A stretch of DNA of 64,000 nucleotides from positions 1 to 64,000 of the forward strand of contig JAJTEM010000003.1 in the NCBI GenBank assembly GCA_021299735.1. The letters run 5' to 3'. The position numbers and the translations under genes were made by a program. The stretch comes from Burkholderiales bacterium. Its GTDB lineage: Bacteria > Pseudomonadota > Gammaproteobacteria > Burkholderiales > Burkholderiaceae_B. The notes below the pieces were generated by a model. The model was not told the origin of the DNA and ran no database searches. It saw only the letters and a program-made list of their open reading frames with translations. Below are positions 36,457 to 45,951 of the stretch, piece by piece (position 1 is the first letter of the stretch; each line of letters opens with the position of its first letter).

Positions 36457-36493
36457 CAATCGAACCATTTCAAACTTTCGAACTCACTTAATC

Positions 36494-37342
36494 ATGTCTG
36501 CACAAATCATCAGCGGCACTGAGCTGGCCGCCTCAATTCGCGAAACCATTGCAAAACGCGCCGCTGAGCTCGCCAAACTTGGCCACCAACCAGGCTTGGC
36601 TGTTGTGCTAGTGGGCGAAGACCCGGCGTCACAAGTGTATGTTCGCAACAAGGTATCGGCCTGCGAAAAAGCGGGGTTTAAATCGGTCATGCACCGCATG
36701 CCGGAAAACACCAGCCAGGAAGCGTTGGTGGGCTTGGTCCAGCAACTGAATGCCGACCCAACCATCCACGGCATTTTGGTGCAACTTCCACTGCCCAAGC
36801 ACCTTGATTCACATTTCGTAATCGAGGCGATCAGCGCAGAAAAAGATGTGGACGGTTTTCACATCAGCAACGCTGGTTTGCTGATGACAGGCAAACCCCT
36901 TTTTCGGCCTTGTACACCTTATGGTGTGATGAAAATGCTTGAGCTGACCGGGATAGAATTGAAAGGTGCAGAGGCAGTGGTAATCGGTGCCAGCAACATC
37001 GTGGGCAAACCACAGGCCATGTTGTTGTTGCAACAAGGTGCCACGGTTACTTTGTGCAACAGCAAAACCAAAGATTTGAAATCGCATTGCCAGCGTGCAG
37101 ACGTGCTTGTAGTTGCAGTGGGTCGCCCCAACATGATTACCGGCGACATGATCAAGCCGGGCGCCGTGGTGATCGATGTTGGCATTAACCGCCTGCCCGA
37201 TGGAAAACTGTGTGGCGATGTAGATTTTGACTCTGCCAAGGAAGTGGCTGGCTGGATTACCCCCGTACCCGGCGGTGTTGGCCCGATGACCATTACCATG
37301 CTGCTGCAAAACACTATTGAAGCGGTGGAACGCAGCCTTTAA
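36494..37342 (+). CDS. folD: Methylenetetrahydrofolate dehydrogenase / cyclohydrolase
   Basis: A 282-residue bifunctional enzyme of one-carbon metabolism that converts methylene-THF to methenyl- and formyl-THF with NADP. Motifs: [20 protein letters not shown] (Tyr/Lys active site), [42 protein letters not shown] (cofactor site) and the C-terminal [16 protein letters not shown]. Length matches E. coli FolD (288). No strong ribosome site is seen before the ATG. Confidence 0.97.
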   Translation: MSAQIISGTELAASIRETIAKRAAELAKLGHQPGLAVVLVGEDPASQVYVRNKVSACEKAGFKSVMHRMPENTSQEALVGLVQQLNADPTIHGILVQLPLPKHLDSHFVIEAISAEKDVDGFHISNAGLLMTGKPLFRPCTPYGVMKMLELTGIELKGAEAVVIGASNIVGKPQAMLLLQQGATVTLCNSKTKDLKSHCQRADVLVVAVGRPNMITGDMIKPGAVVIDVGINRLPDGKLCGDVDFDSAKEVAGWITPVPGGVGPMTITMLLQNTIEAVERSL

Positions 37343-37391
37343 AACGCTGTCGAACCCCATATTGCAGAACTTTTAGCAGGACCCAAAAAAC

Positions 37392-39467
37392 ATGAGCCAA
37401 AATTCCAGCTTGAATTCCGATGCAGGCAACCCCCTACTCGACTTTTCCGGACTGCCCCGTTTTTCGAACATTAAAACCGAGCATGTGGAACCAGCCATTG
37501 ACCACCTGCTGGCCTGCGCCAAAAAACAGCTGGAAAGTACAGCAAGCACAGCACCTGAGAAAGCAACATGGGATGAAACATTAAAACCCCTAGATGCAAT
37601 TTGTGAGCAACTTAGCCGCGCCTGGGGTGTAGTTGGGCATTTACATTCGGTGGCCGACACCGAAGAACTGCGTGCAGCCTACAATGCCTGCCTGCCCAAA
37701 ACCACCGAGTTCTGGACCATGGTTGGGCAAGACGAACGCCTGTACGCCATATACAAAGCGATTGAAAAAAGCGAGGCTGCGAAGGGATTCACGCCCGCAC
37801 GCCTGAAAGTGCTGGCCAATTCCATTCGTGGTTTCAAATTAGGTGGCGCAGAACTACCTGCGGACAAAAAACCGCGCTACGCTGAAATTCAAGATCGGCA
37901 AGCGGCCATTACTGCCAAGTTTTCTGAAAATGTACTGGATGCCACCAATGCCTTTGAATTGATCGTGACCAACAAAGCCGACCTTGCCGGCATTCCTGAA
38001 TACGCTGTACAAGCCGCCGAAGAACTTGCGAAATCCGAAAGCAAAGCAGGCTACAAATTCACACTGCAATTCCCATCCTATTTCCCAGTGTTGCAATATG
38101 CCGAGAAACGCGAATTGCGCGAAACGCTGTACGAAGCCTACGCCAAACGTGCCTCGGAATTTGGCCCGGCAGAACTGGACAACACCGCCCTGATTCGGGA
38201 ACTGTTGCAACTTCGCCTTGAAGAAGCGCAAATGCTGGGTTACAAAAATTTTGGAGAACTGAGCCTGGTTCCCAAAATGGCCAACACACCTGATGAAGTG
38301 GTGAATTTTCTGCGCGAACTGGCGCTGAAAGCCAAGCCGTTTGCCCTGCGCGATCTGGAAGAACTCAAGGCCTTCGCCAAAGCCGAACTGGGCATGGATG
38401 ACCTACAAAGCTGGGACATGAGCTACGCCTCGGAAAAACTGAAAGAAAAGAAATACGCCTTCAGTGATCTGGAAGTGCGCCAGTACTTCCAGGAAGACCG
38501 TGTACTCGATGGCTTGTTCAAACTGACCGAAAAACTGTTCAGCGTTCAAATTGTAAAAGCACAGGCCGACACCTGGCACCCCGACGTGCGTTTCTTTGAA
38601 GTGCAAAAAGAAGGCAAAGCGATTGCGCATTTTTACCTTGACCCCTACGCCCGTGCCAGCAAACGTTCAGGTGCATGGATGGACGACGCACGGGGCCGCA
38701 AGCGCACCGAGCAAGGCGTGCAAACCCCAGTGGCTTACCTCACCTGCAATTACACCAAACCCGCCGCTGGCAAAGCGGCACAGCTTTCACACGACGATGT
38801 ACAAACCCTGTTTCATGAATTTGGGCACGGCATTCACCACATGCTGACCCGTGTCGATGAACTGGATGTTGCGGGCATTAACGGCGTGGAATGGGATGCA
38901 GTCGAACTGCCCTCGCAATTCATGGAAAACTTCGCCTGGGAATGGAGTGTGGTTGAATCGCTGACCGCACACGAAACCACCGGCGAACCCATGCCGAAAG
39001 AATTGTTCGATAAAATGGTTGCGGCCAAGAATTTCCAGAGCGGTTTGCAAACCCTGCGCCAAATCGAGTTTTCCTTGTTCGACATGCTGGTGCACACTGA
39101 ATTCAACCCGCACAGCGAAGCGAGCATTCTTGACCTGCTGGCAGAAGTTCGAAAAGAAGTGGCTGTGCTGGTGCCCCCCGCTTACAACCGCTTCCCGAAC
39201 TCATTCAGCCATATTTTCGCAGGTGGCTATGCCGCGGGTTATTACAGCTACAAGTGGGCTGAAGTATTGTCGGCCGACGCCTTCGCCATGTTCGAAGAAA
39301 ACGGCGTGGTTAGCCCCGAAACTGGCAAAAAGTTTCTGGAAGAAATTTTGTCAGTGGGCGGCAGCCGCCCGGCTGCAGAATCGTTCAAAGCATTCCGCGG
39401 CCGCGAACCCAGTATTGACGCCTTGCTTCGCCACACCGGTATGGTCGACAACAGGCAAGCAGCATGA
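37392..39467 (+). CDS. prlC: Oligopeptidase A (M3 metallopeptidase)
   Basis: A 691-residue cytosolic zinc peptidase that degrades oligopeptides and cleaved signal peptides. The zinc motif HEFGHGIHH is at about residue 475, with the third ligand Glu some 25 residues later in GVEWDAVELPSQFMENFAWE. Further M3 marks are FYLDPYARASKRSGAW and the substrate loop SHIFAGGYAAGYYSYKWAEVL. Length agrees with E. coli PrlC (680). It overlaps xthA by 4 bases. Confidence 0.96.
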   Translation: MSQNSSLNSDAGNPLLDFSGLPRFSNIKTEHVEPAIDHLLACAKKQLESTASTAPEKATWDETLKPLDAICEQLSRAWGVVGHLHSVADTEELRAAYNACLPKTTEFWTMVGQDERLYAIYKAIEKSEAAKGFTPARLKVLANSIRGFKLGGAELPADKKPRYAEIQDRQAAITAKFSENVLDATNAFELIVTNKADLAGIPEYAVQAAEELAKSESKAGYKFTLQFPSYFPVLQYAEKRELRETLYEAYAKRASEFGPAELDNTALIRELLQLRLEEAQMLGYKNFGELSLVPKMANTPDEVVNFLRELALKAKPFALRDLEELKAFAKAELGMDDLQSWDMSYASEKLKEKKYAFSDLEVRQYFQEDRVLDGLFKLTEKLFSVQIVKAQADTWHPDVRFFEVQKEGKAIAHFYLDPYARASKRSGAWMDDARGRKRTEQGVQTPVAYLTCNYTKPAAGKAAQLSHDDVQTLFHEFGHGIHHMLTRVDELDVAGINGVEWDAVELPSQFMENFAWEWSVVESLTAHETTGEPMPKELFDKMVAAKNFQSGLQTLRQIEFSLFDMLVHTEFNPHSEASILDLLAEVRKEVAVLVPPAYNRFPNSFSHIFAGGYAAGYYSYKWAEVLSADAFAMFEENGVVSPETGKKFLEEILSVGGSRPAAESFKAFRGREPSIDALLRHTGMVDNRQAA

Positions 39468-40270
39468 CCGGTGTGAACGCATCAAGCATTCAACTGGCCA
39501 CATGGAATGTGAACTCGCTGAAGGTGCGCTTGCCGCACCTGCTGCAATGGCTTGAAACCAAGCCAGTCGATTTGCTGGGCCTGCAAGAGTTGAAACTGAC
39601 CGACGAGAACTTTCCTGTGGAAGAACTGGCGCAAGCCGGTTACGGCGCAGTGTTTGCAGGCCAGAAAACCTACAACGGCGTGGCTATTCTTTACAAGAAA
39701 GCCACCATGCCTGAACCCAGCGATGTAGAGGTGAATTTGCCAAGCTTCCCCGATGAACAAAAGCGGGTAATTGCAGCCACCTTCGGCGATTTACGCTTTA
39801 TCAGCGCTTATGTTGTCAACGGCTCGGAAGTTGGCTCAGACAAATTCGAGTACAAAAAAGCGTGGTTGGATGCCTTGCTGAAAGACTGCAAGGCTTGGTT
39901 GGCGCAGTACCCAAAACTGGCTTTGGTGGGCGACTACAACATTGCCCCCGATGACCGGGATGTACACGACCCCAAAGCCTGGGAAGGCCAGGTGCTCTGC
40001 TCCCCCGAGGAACGAGATCGCTTCAACACCCTGCTCGGCCTGGGTTTGATCGACAGCTTCCGCCTGTTCGAACAGCCCGAGAAAACCTTCTCCTGGTGGG
40101 ACTACCGCATGCTGGGTTTTCAGAAAAACAAAGGCTTGCGAATTGACCATGTGTTGTTATCGAACCCCTTGGCTGAATGCTGTACCGCCAGCGTAATTGA
40201 CCGCGCACCGCGCAAATGGGAAAAGCCATCTGACCACGCCCCGGCAGTGGCCACGCTAACGCGATCATGA
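39464..40270 (+). CDS. xthA: Exodeoxyribonuclease III
   Basis: A 268-residue AP endonuclease and 3'-exonuclease of base-excision repair. EEP-family motifs: LATWNVNSLKVRLPHL, LLGLQELKLTDENFP (metal-binding Glu), GDYNIAPDDRDVHDP (G-D-x-N), and the catalytic C-terminus LRIDHVLLS and PSDHAPAVATL. The ATG overlaps the prlC stop (ATGA), so the two are translationally coupled. Confidence 0.96.
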   Translation: MTGVNASSIQLATWNVNSLKVRLPHLLQWLETKPVDLLGLQELKLTDENFPVEELAQAGYGAVFAGQKTYNGVAILYKKATMPEPSDVEVNLPSFPDEQKRVIAATFGDLRFISAYVVNGSEVGSDKFEYKKAWLDALLKDCKAWLAQYPKLALVGDYNIAPDDRDVHDPKAWEGQVLCSPEERDRFNTLLGLGLIDSFRLFEQPEKTFSWWDYRMLGFQKNKGLRIDHVLLSNPLAECCTASVIDRAPRKWEKPSDHAPAVATLTRS

Positions 40271-40287
40271 CTGTTAAAAAAGGCAAT

Positions 40288-40321
40288 TTACCCCTCTAAT
40301 TAGGCAATTAGTTTGGGGTAA
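40288..40321. terminator. Stem-loop between xthA and the chemotaxis receptor gene
   Basis: TTACCCC...GGGGTAA encloses CTAATT-AGGC-AATTAG, making a stem of about 13 bp with a small bulge. It lies 18 bp past the xthA stop and 50 bp before the next ATG. There is no T-run, so it may be an RNA 3'-end structure or an operator. Confidence 0.4.
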
Positions 40322-40370
40322 CTGGTGCGAAGATCAAGGTCGTCTGTAACCTTCCCAATCGCCTCGTACC

Positions 40371-42440
40371 ATGAATCTAAAGACCCTGCCTCTTTCGAAA
40401 CAGATCAGTTTCACCAGCGCTGCACTGGTGGCTGTCATCGTGCTTAGCTTGGTTGGTATTACGGCCGCCTACACGTTCAAAGCGGCAACCGAGAGGACTG
40501 AGCGCGCCGTATCAACCCAAGCCGAGGGTTTGCGCCAAACCATGGAAATTGCCTATAAGCTTTCGGAAAGCTCGGCAACGCAACTGGCTGATCTATTCGA
40601 GGGGCAGTTTAAAGGCGAATTGATTGTTGAACCCAATCAAATGATTTCGATTACACCGGAGGTACAGGGACCCCTGGTGACACTGAATTCCAATTTCATC
40701 ACTGGCAATTTTGGAGTGGTCGACAACTTTACACAGATGACGGGAGGCATCGCCACTGTGTTCGTTCGTACGGGCGATGATTACCTCCGAATTTCTACCA
40801 GTCTGAAAAAAGAAAATGGCGATCGTGCTGTGGGCACCAAGCTGGACAGAAGCCACCCCAGCTATGAAAAAATCATCAAGGGCGAAACCTATGTGGGTGA
40901 GGCCCTACTTTTTGGCAAACGCTACATGTCAAAGTACTTGCCAATTAAAAGCAGCAACGGCCAACATGATTTGGTATTGTTTATCGGATTTGACATGACC
41001 AACCTGTTTGCCGACGTTCAAAACGCAGTATTGGGCACGCGCATCGGTGAAACGGGTGTTCCTTATGTGCTTTACACCGCTGGTGCCAACTCAGGCAAAG
41101 TGATGATTCATTCGCAACTGAAAGGCAATGAGTTTAAAGAACTGGCAAGCACCCAAACCGAATTGCAGGAGCTGCTGGACACCATTTCCAAGAACAACAG
41201 TGGAATTAGTCAAGTAAGCTGGAATGACCCAGCAACGGGCAACAAGCGCACCGAATTTGTCGCATTTAGCAAAGTACCCCAGTGGGGAGGCGCCACCGTC
41301 ATAGCGCCTGCGCTTACCTCAGAAATGTTCAGCACCATTTATTTCATGACAGCAATCATGATGATTATGGGTTTGGTTGCAACTTGCGTAATTGCATTAA
41401 CCTTGTATTGGGTAACCAGCCGCCTGACCGGTTCAACCAAAGGCCTTACTGCGCTGGCCTTGAAGCTGGGCAATGGCGACATGACTGCCCGTGCAGACGA
41501 AAATGTAACCAATGGCAGTGTGCCCACTAAAAACGAAATCAGCCTTTTGGCGCGCAGCATGAACCGCATGGCCGACAGCATGGAACAGGCTTTAAGTGCG
41601 GTAAAACGCAGCACAGACCAAGTACAAGAAGCGTCCGATGATCTGGTTCACACCAGCGAGGAACTTAGCCGCGGTGCCAGTTCTGGCAGCGACGCCGCCT
41701 CTGGAATGGCTGCTTCAGTTGAAGAAATGTCGTCCTCAATTTCCAGCGTGGGTGAATCGGCCACAGAAGCCAAAGAGGTCAGCAACAAGGCACGTCAGTT
41801 GGCTGACGATGGCTTGGGTGCGATCAACTCCGCCACTCAACAAATGCACAAAATATCGGACAATGTTCTCGGCACCGCCAGCGTAATTCAACAACTTGGC
41901 GAACAATCCCGGGAAATTTCCGAGATTGCCTTGATCATCAAAGGAATTGCCGAACAAACCAACCTGCTTGCCTTGAACGCAGCCATTGAGGCCGCACGCG
42001 CAGGCGAACAGGGCCGTGGTTTCTCGGTGGTAGCGGATGAAGTACGCAAGCTGGCTGAACGAACCCGCAAGTCAACTGACGACATTCACGGGATGATTGA
42101 GGCTATTCAACAAAGCTCTGGTGTGGCCGTGAACAACATGGACATGGCAGTGGAAAGCGTGAAAAAAGGTGTAGAGCTTGTGGACCGTGCTGGCCAGGCC
42201 ATGAACCAAATCACGGCAGACTCATCGGCCGTGGCCCACTCAGTTGAAAACATTCATGCTGCGCTGCTCGAACAAAACCAGGCCTCGGAAAGCATTGGGC
42301 AACAGGTAGAGGTAGTGGCCCAATTGTCGGAGGGGAACCTGGACATGGCACGCCGCGCAGCGAATGCTGTATCGGGCTTAAAGGGTGTAGCCACCGACCT
42401 ATCAAACATTCTCAAAAAGTTTCAGGTCAAGAACATGTAA
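40371..42440 (+). CDS. Methyl-accepting chemotaxis protein with Cache sensor
   Basis: A 689-residue receptor: membrane helix (about 13-35), a periplasmic Cache domain (about 40-320, with GTKLDRSHPSYEKIIKGE and YVGEALLFGKRYMSKYLPI), a second helix (about 325-350), a HAMP domain (TSRLTGSTKGLTALALKLGN), and a long cytoplasmic signalling coiled coil. The hairpin tip has the invariant EQTNLLALNAAIEAARAGEQ then GFSVVADEVRKLAERT. It would report a small ligand to CheA/CheW and implies a motile or twitching cell. It is a single gene between two hairpins. The C-terminus lacks the CheR-binding pentapeptide. Confidence 0.94.
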   Translation: MNLKTLPLSKQISFTSAALVAVIVLSLVGITAAYTFKAATERTERAVSTQAEGLRQTMEIAYKLSESSATQLADLFEGQFKGELIVEPNQMISITPEVQGPLVTLNSNFITGNFGVVDNFTQMTGGIATVFVRTGDDYLRISTSLKKENGDRAVGTKLDRSHPSYEKIIKGETYVGEALLFGKRYMSKYLPIKSSNGQHDLVLFIGFDMTNLFADVQNAVLGTRIGETGVPYVLYTAGANSGKVMIHSQLKGNEFKELASTQTELQELLDTISKNNSGISQVSWNDPATGNKRTEFVAFSKVPQWGGATVIAPALTSEMFSTIYFMTAIMMIMGLVATCVIALTLYWVTSRLTGSTKGLTALALKLGNGDMTARADENVTNGSVPTKNEISLLARSMNRMADSMEQALSAVKRSTDQVQEASDDLVHTSEELSRGASSGSDAASGMAASVEEMSSSISSVGESATEAKEVSNKARQLADDGLGAINSATQQMHKISDNVLGTASVIQQLGEQSREISEIALIIKGIAEQTNLLALNAAIEAARAGEQGRGFSVVADEVRKLAERTRKSTDDIHGMIEAIQQSSGVAVNNMDMAVESVKKGVELVDRAGQAMNQITADSSAVAHSVENIHAALLEQNQASESIGQQVEVVAQLSEGNLDMARRAANAVSGLKGVATDLSNILKKFQVKNM

Positions 42441-42456
42441 ATTCGTCAGGAATGGC

Positions 42457-42500
42457 AACCACAAAAAAACCTCTGCATGCAGAGGTTTTTTTGTGGTTGA
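42457..42500. terminator. Bidirectional terminator: perfect 44-bp palindrome
   Basis: All 44 bases from 42457 to 42500 equal their reverse complement. The core is CCTCTGCATGCAGAGG, flanked by A7 on the left and T7 on the right and then by CAACCAC/GTGGTTG. It separates the converging chemotaxis-receptor gene (stop at 42440) and ntrC (stop at 42514), so it can stop transcription from both sides. Confidence 0.92.
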
Positions 42501-42513
42501 TGCTTGAACACAC

Positions 42514-44097
42514 TCAATCAATGTCTTTTACATCAATATTCAAATCCTGAATTTTCCTTGTAATGGTGTTACGCCCTATTCCCAAACGCTGAGCCGCTTC
42601 AATTCGCTTGCCATGTGTAGCCTTCAAAGCGGCCTGAATCACAGTGGTTTCAAACTGCGCAGTTAATACATCCATCACATTCGGTTGACCACTTTCCAGT
42701 GCTTTCTCGGCATCGACAAAAAGTAATTCGGGCCAGCTCGCGCTACCAAGTGAAACAGGCAAATTTGTAAAAACATCAGTTGCTGAATGATCGACTGGGT
42801 ACTTTCCAGCCGACATACCCAGACTTGGCTGCTGAAATGCTGGTGAGGCAGTTGCAGACAATATGGAATCTGTCTCGGCCAACCACAAATTTGGGCTTGG
42901 AGAACTGATCGCCGTCTTCTCGAAAGCAGGGGCACCCCCTTGCTGAAATGCTTTCAATTCAGGTGGTAAATCACGGGCTTCAACCAATTGGGCTGGCGCC
43001 ATTACCGTGATCCAGCGACACACGTTTTCCAGCTGCCGCACATTACCTGGAAACGGAAACTCGCTGATGATTCGAATGGCAGAATCAGACAGTCGTTTGG
43101 TCTCTGTGCCTAACTCCCGGGCAGACACACTGAGAAAGTGCTTGGCCAGAATCGGAATATCTTCTTGCCGCTCCCGCAGTGGTGGCAATCGAAGGCGGAT
43201 CACGTTCAAGCGATGATACAAATCTTCGCGGAACATACCAAGCTTCACGCGCTCATCCAGATCTTGGTGTGTGGCGGCGATTACCCGCACATTCGCCTTG
43301 ATAGGCTGCTGCCCACCTACACGGTAAAAATGTCCGTCCGACAAAACCCTCAACAAACGGGTTTGCAACTCGGCAGGCATATCGCCAATCTCATCCAGAA
43401 ACAGCGTACCGCCCTCGGCTTGCTCAAAACGTCCCTGCCGCTGAGCCTGAGCGCCAGTGAAAGAACCACGCTCATGGCCAAACAACTCGGACTCCAAAAG
43501 GTCTTTGGGAATAGCAGCGGTATTCAGCGCAATAAAAGGCTTTGAAGAACGCGGACTGTGACGGTGCAAGGCACGCGCCACCAATTCTTTACCAGCACCG
43601 CTCTCGCCTGTAATCAGCACAGTGACATTGGATTGCGACAACCGACCAATCGCACGAAACACCTCCTGCATGGCAGGCGCCTGGCCTAAAATTTCAGGTG
43701 CACTGGTGTCGGAATCTTCAACAAATTCTTCAGTTTGAGACTCCCGCACTGCGCGCAATATAAGCTCAACCGCCTTTTCAATGTCAAAAGGTTTTGGCAA
43801 ATATTCAAATGCACCGCCTTGAAAAGCAGATACGGCACTGTCCAGGTCGGAATACGCCGTCATGATAATGACGGGCAAATCAGGCTGAAGCTCGCGAACC
43901 TTGGACAACAGCGTAAGCCCGCTCTGCCCTGGCATGCGAATATCGGAAACCAGTACCTGGGGCACATCGGTTTCTAGTCTTTCTAACACCTCGGAGGCTG
44001 ACGAAAAAATTTCGCAAGGAATTCCTTCGCGGGAAATTGCTTTTTGCAAAACCCAACGAATAGAGTGGTCATCATCAACAACCCAAATTGGACGCAT
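42514..44097 (-). CDS. ntrC: Nitrogen regulation response regulator NtrC
   Basis: A 527-residue sigma-54 activator. Receiver domain (1-120; [17 protein letters not shown], phospho-Asp in [25 protein letters not shown]), AAA+ domain (about 145-380) with Walker A GESGAGKE and the sigma-54-contact loop as GSFTGA in place of the usual GAFTGA, and a Fis-type HTH at the C-terminus ([21 protein letters not shown]). The linker between AAA+ and HTH is about 60 residues longer than in E. coli NtrC (469 residues). It follows ntrB by 23 bp. Its sites are visible before glnA. Confidence 0.95.
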   Translation of the reverse strand: MRPIWVVDDDHSIRWVLQKAISREGIPCEIFSSASEVLERLETDVPQVLVSDIRMPGQSGLTLLSKVRELQPDLPVIIMTAYSDLDSAVSAFQGGAFEYLPKPFDIEKAVELILRAVRESQTEEFVEDSDTSAPEILGQAPAMQEVFRAIGRLSQSNVTVLITGESGAGKELVARALHRHSPRSSKPFIALNTAAIPKDLLESELFGHERGSFTGAQAQRQGRFEQAEGGTLFLDEIGDMPAELQTRLLRVLSDGHFYRVGGQQPIKANVRVIAATHQDLDERVKLGMFREDLYHRLNVIRLRLPPLRERQEDIPILAKHFLSVSARELGTETKRLSDSAIRIISEFPFPGNVRQLENVCRWITVMAPAQLVEARDLPPELKAFQQGGAPAFEKTAISSPSPNLWLAETDSILSATASPAFQQPSLGMSAGKYPVDHSATDVFTNLPVSLGSASWPELLFVDAEKALESGQPNVMDVLTAQFETTVIQAALKATHGKRIEAAQRLGIGRNTITRKIQDLNIDVKDID

Positions 44098-44120
44098 TAA
44101 TAGTGGTTCCTTAAAACCGC

Positions 44121-45197
44121 TCAGCTGGTAGCGTGATCAAACTGAAGCGGCAATGTGACTTTAAAAAGTGTTCTTCCCGGTGTGGAGCTGCATTCAATAA
44201 TGCCTTCGTGTTGTTGCACGAATGTTTGGGCCAGGGTTAAGCCCAAACCGCTGCCGCCCTCACGCCCAGAAACCAAGGGAAAGAAAATTCTTTCCATGAT
44301 TTCTACAGGTATGCCAGGTCCGTTGTCGATCACTTGCAAGTCTAATGCCAGCCTATGTTGTTTGCGGTTTAAGGTTACCCTACGCACCACTCTGGTGCAT
44401 AGAGTTATTTGTGCAGTACCTTCCAGAATTTGTGGTGCCAAAGCTTGTGCAGCATTGCGCACTATATTCAGGATTGCCTGAATAAGTTGCTCAAGATCCC
44501 CCAAAAACTCAGGAATTGAAATGTCGTAATCCCGAATAAACTTAAGACCCTTGGGATGCTCGGCCAGAATGACCGAACGCACCCGCTCACACACCTCGTG
44601 AATGTTCATCATGGACACAATGTGGGGCTTGCGGTGCGGAGCCAAGAGGCGGTCTACCAGTGTTTGCAGACGGTCCGATTCCTTGATCACCACCTGTGTG
44701 TATTCCTTAAGCTCGGGCGAAGGCAGCTCAACTTCCAGCAACTGCGCGGCACCACGAATACCACCTAAAGGATTTTTAATCTCGTGCGCTAAATTACGAA
44801 TTAATTCTTTGTTGGCCAGGGACTGGTCCATCATTCTGGCTTCACGGTCCACCTTCAACTGCTGCTCGATTTCACGCAGTTCAATGATGGTCACGCCTTC
44901 GGCGCCATCGGGGCGTGAGAGTGTGACGTGCACGTGCTCGGAAGTGCCACTGGGCCGAATCAACTCGAACACCTGCCGTTTTACACCAAAAGGGTCGGCA
45001 TGGGATTTTTTCAGAAACTCCCGAAACGCCTCCGCCTCTACAAACAATCCCGCAAGTGCCTGCCCATCAAGGCTGCGCAGGGATACCTCCAACAGCGTTT
45101 CGGCGGACAGGTTTGCATACAACAACACACCTTCCGGATTACTGACAACCACCGCAGTGGCCAACAACTCCAGGCCTTGAAACCGCTCTTTTTTCAA
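44121..45197 (-). CDS. ntrB: Nitrogen regulation sensor kinase NtrB
   Basis: A 358-residue soluble histidine kinase: N-terminal PAS domain (about 8-115, GLELLATAVVVSNPEGVLLYAN), HisKA box NLAHEIKNPLGGIRGAAQLL (the H is phosphorylated), and HATPase motifs NIVRNAAQAL, DNGPGIPVE and GREGGSGLGLTLAQTFVQQH. The H-E-I-K-N-P-L-G-G-I-R-G-A box is typical of NtrB. It has no membrane helices, as expected for a kinase controlled by PII protein. It forms the nitrogen-control pair with ntrC. Confidence 0.95.
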   Translation of the reverse strand: MKKERFQGLELLATAVVVSNPEGVLLYANLSAETLLEVSLRSLDGQALAGLFVEAEAFREFLKKSHADPFGVKRQVFELIRPSGTSEHVHVTLSRPDGAEGVTIIELREIEQQLKVDREARMMDQSLANKELIRNLAHEIKNPLGGIRGAAQLLEVELPSPELKEYTQVVIKESDRLQTLVDRLLAPHRKPHIVSMMNIHEVCERVRSVILAEHPKGLKFIRDYDISIPEFLGDLEQLIQAILNIVRNAAQALAPQILEGTAQITLCTRVVRRVTLNRKQHRLALDLQVIDNGPGIPVEIMERIFFPLVSGREGGSGLGLTLAQTFVQQHEGIIECSSTPGRTLFKVTLPLQFDHATS

Positions 45198-45233
45198 TTC
45201 ATCCTCTCGGTTATCAGGCTGGCTTCAAATCAG

Positions 45234-45761
45234 TTATTGGGACAGCCGGCTCAATTCTGCTTTAAGTATTTCAATATTGTCATTGGTAATCATGATTTCT
45301 TGCTCTAGTCGCGAAACCCGGTCCAAATATTTTTGATAATTTTTTTCACTACCCAAACGGTCAGGCTGACCTTTCTTGTACTCGTCCTGCAAAGACTTCA
45401 GCTTGCTTTCTTCAATTCGCAATTCTTCCTGCAAAATTTTCATTCGATCATCTGTGGCATTGAAATCCGCTGAAGAGCGAGCATCATTGCTTAACGACGC
45501 TCGCCTACCCACACCACCCAATGCATCAGATTCAGAGAAAGTTCTATTGTTGACTGCCGGGCGCGGAGCAGGAACCACGGTAATTGGATTGAGGTTCAAA
45601 GGCACACACCCTGCTCCTCCGTCCGAGTTTTGATAGGTTCTAACACCGTCCTTGCTGGTACAAACAAACATCTCGGAGCCTTTGGCCTGCGCGCCTGGTG
45701 TCACGAGAACTCCCAAAACCAGCGCGGCAAATGGATACAGGATTACTTTCGACTTCACCAT
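45234..45761 (-). CDS. DUF4124-type exported protein
   Basis: A 175-residue protein with a signal peptide (about 1-26, ILYPFAALVLGVLVTPGAQA). A short DUF4124-like segment follows (MFVCTSKDGVRTYQNSDGGAGCVPL, two cysteines), then a disordered linker and a C-terminal coiled coil (about 105-172, KILQEELRIEESKLKSLQDE). A protein of this type between glnA and ntrB is common in betaproteobacteria. It lies 36 bp ahead of ntrB and is probably cotranscribed. Function is unknown. Confidence 0.82.
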   Translation of the reverse strand: MVKSKVILYPFAALVLGVLVTPGAQAKGSEMFVCTSKDGVRTYQNSDGGAGCVPLNLNPITVVPAPRPAVNNRTFSESDALGGVGRRASLSNDARSSADFNATDDRMKILQEELRIEESKLKSLQDEYKKGQPDRLGSEKNYQKYLDRVSRLEQEIMITNDNIEILKAELSRLSQ

Positions 45762-45879
45762 GAATGATCTCTACAAAAGAATTCCAGACAACCTGAATAT
45801 TACTAGATCCCCCTGTGAAGCCCCTCCCCTTTGAAGGCGAGTGTTGATACCAGATGGGGTATACACTTTACAAACTGCG

Positions 45880-45918
45880 AAAAATAAAAACGGCCCTGCA
45901 CTTGTTAAGTACAGGGCC
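45880..45918 (-). terminator. Intrinsic terminator after glnA
   Basis: On the minus strand GGCCCTG (45918-45912) and CAGGGCC (45898-45892) form a stem that is extended by partial pairing of the loop. It is followed by GTTTTTATTTTT. It starts 34 bp past the glnA stop and separates glnA from the DUF4124-ntrBC unit. Confidence 0.88.
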
Positions 45919-45951
45919 ATTTTCACGCTTTACCAACATCTACAAGCTGAA

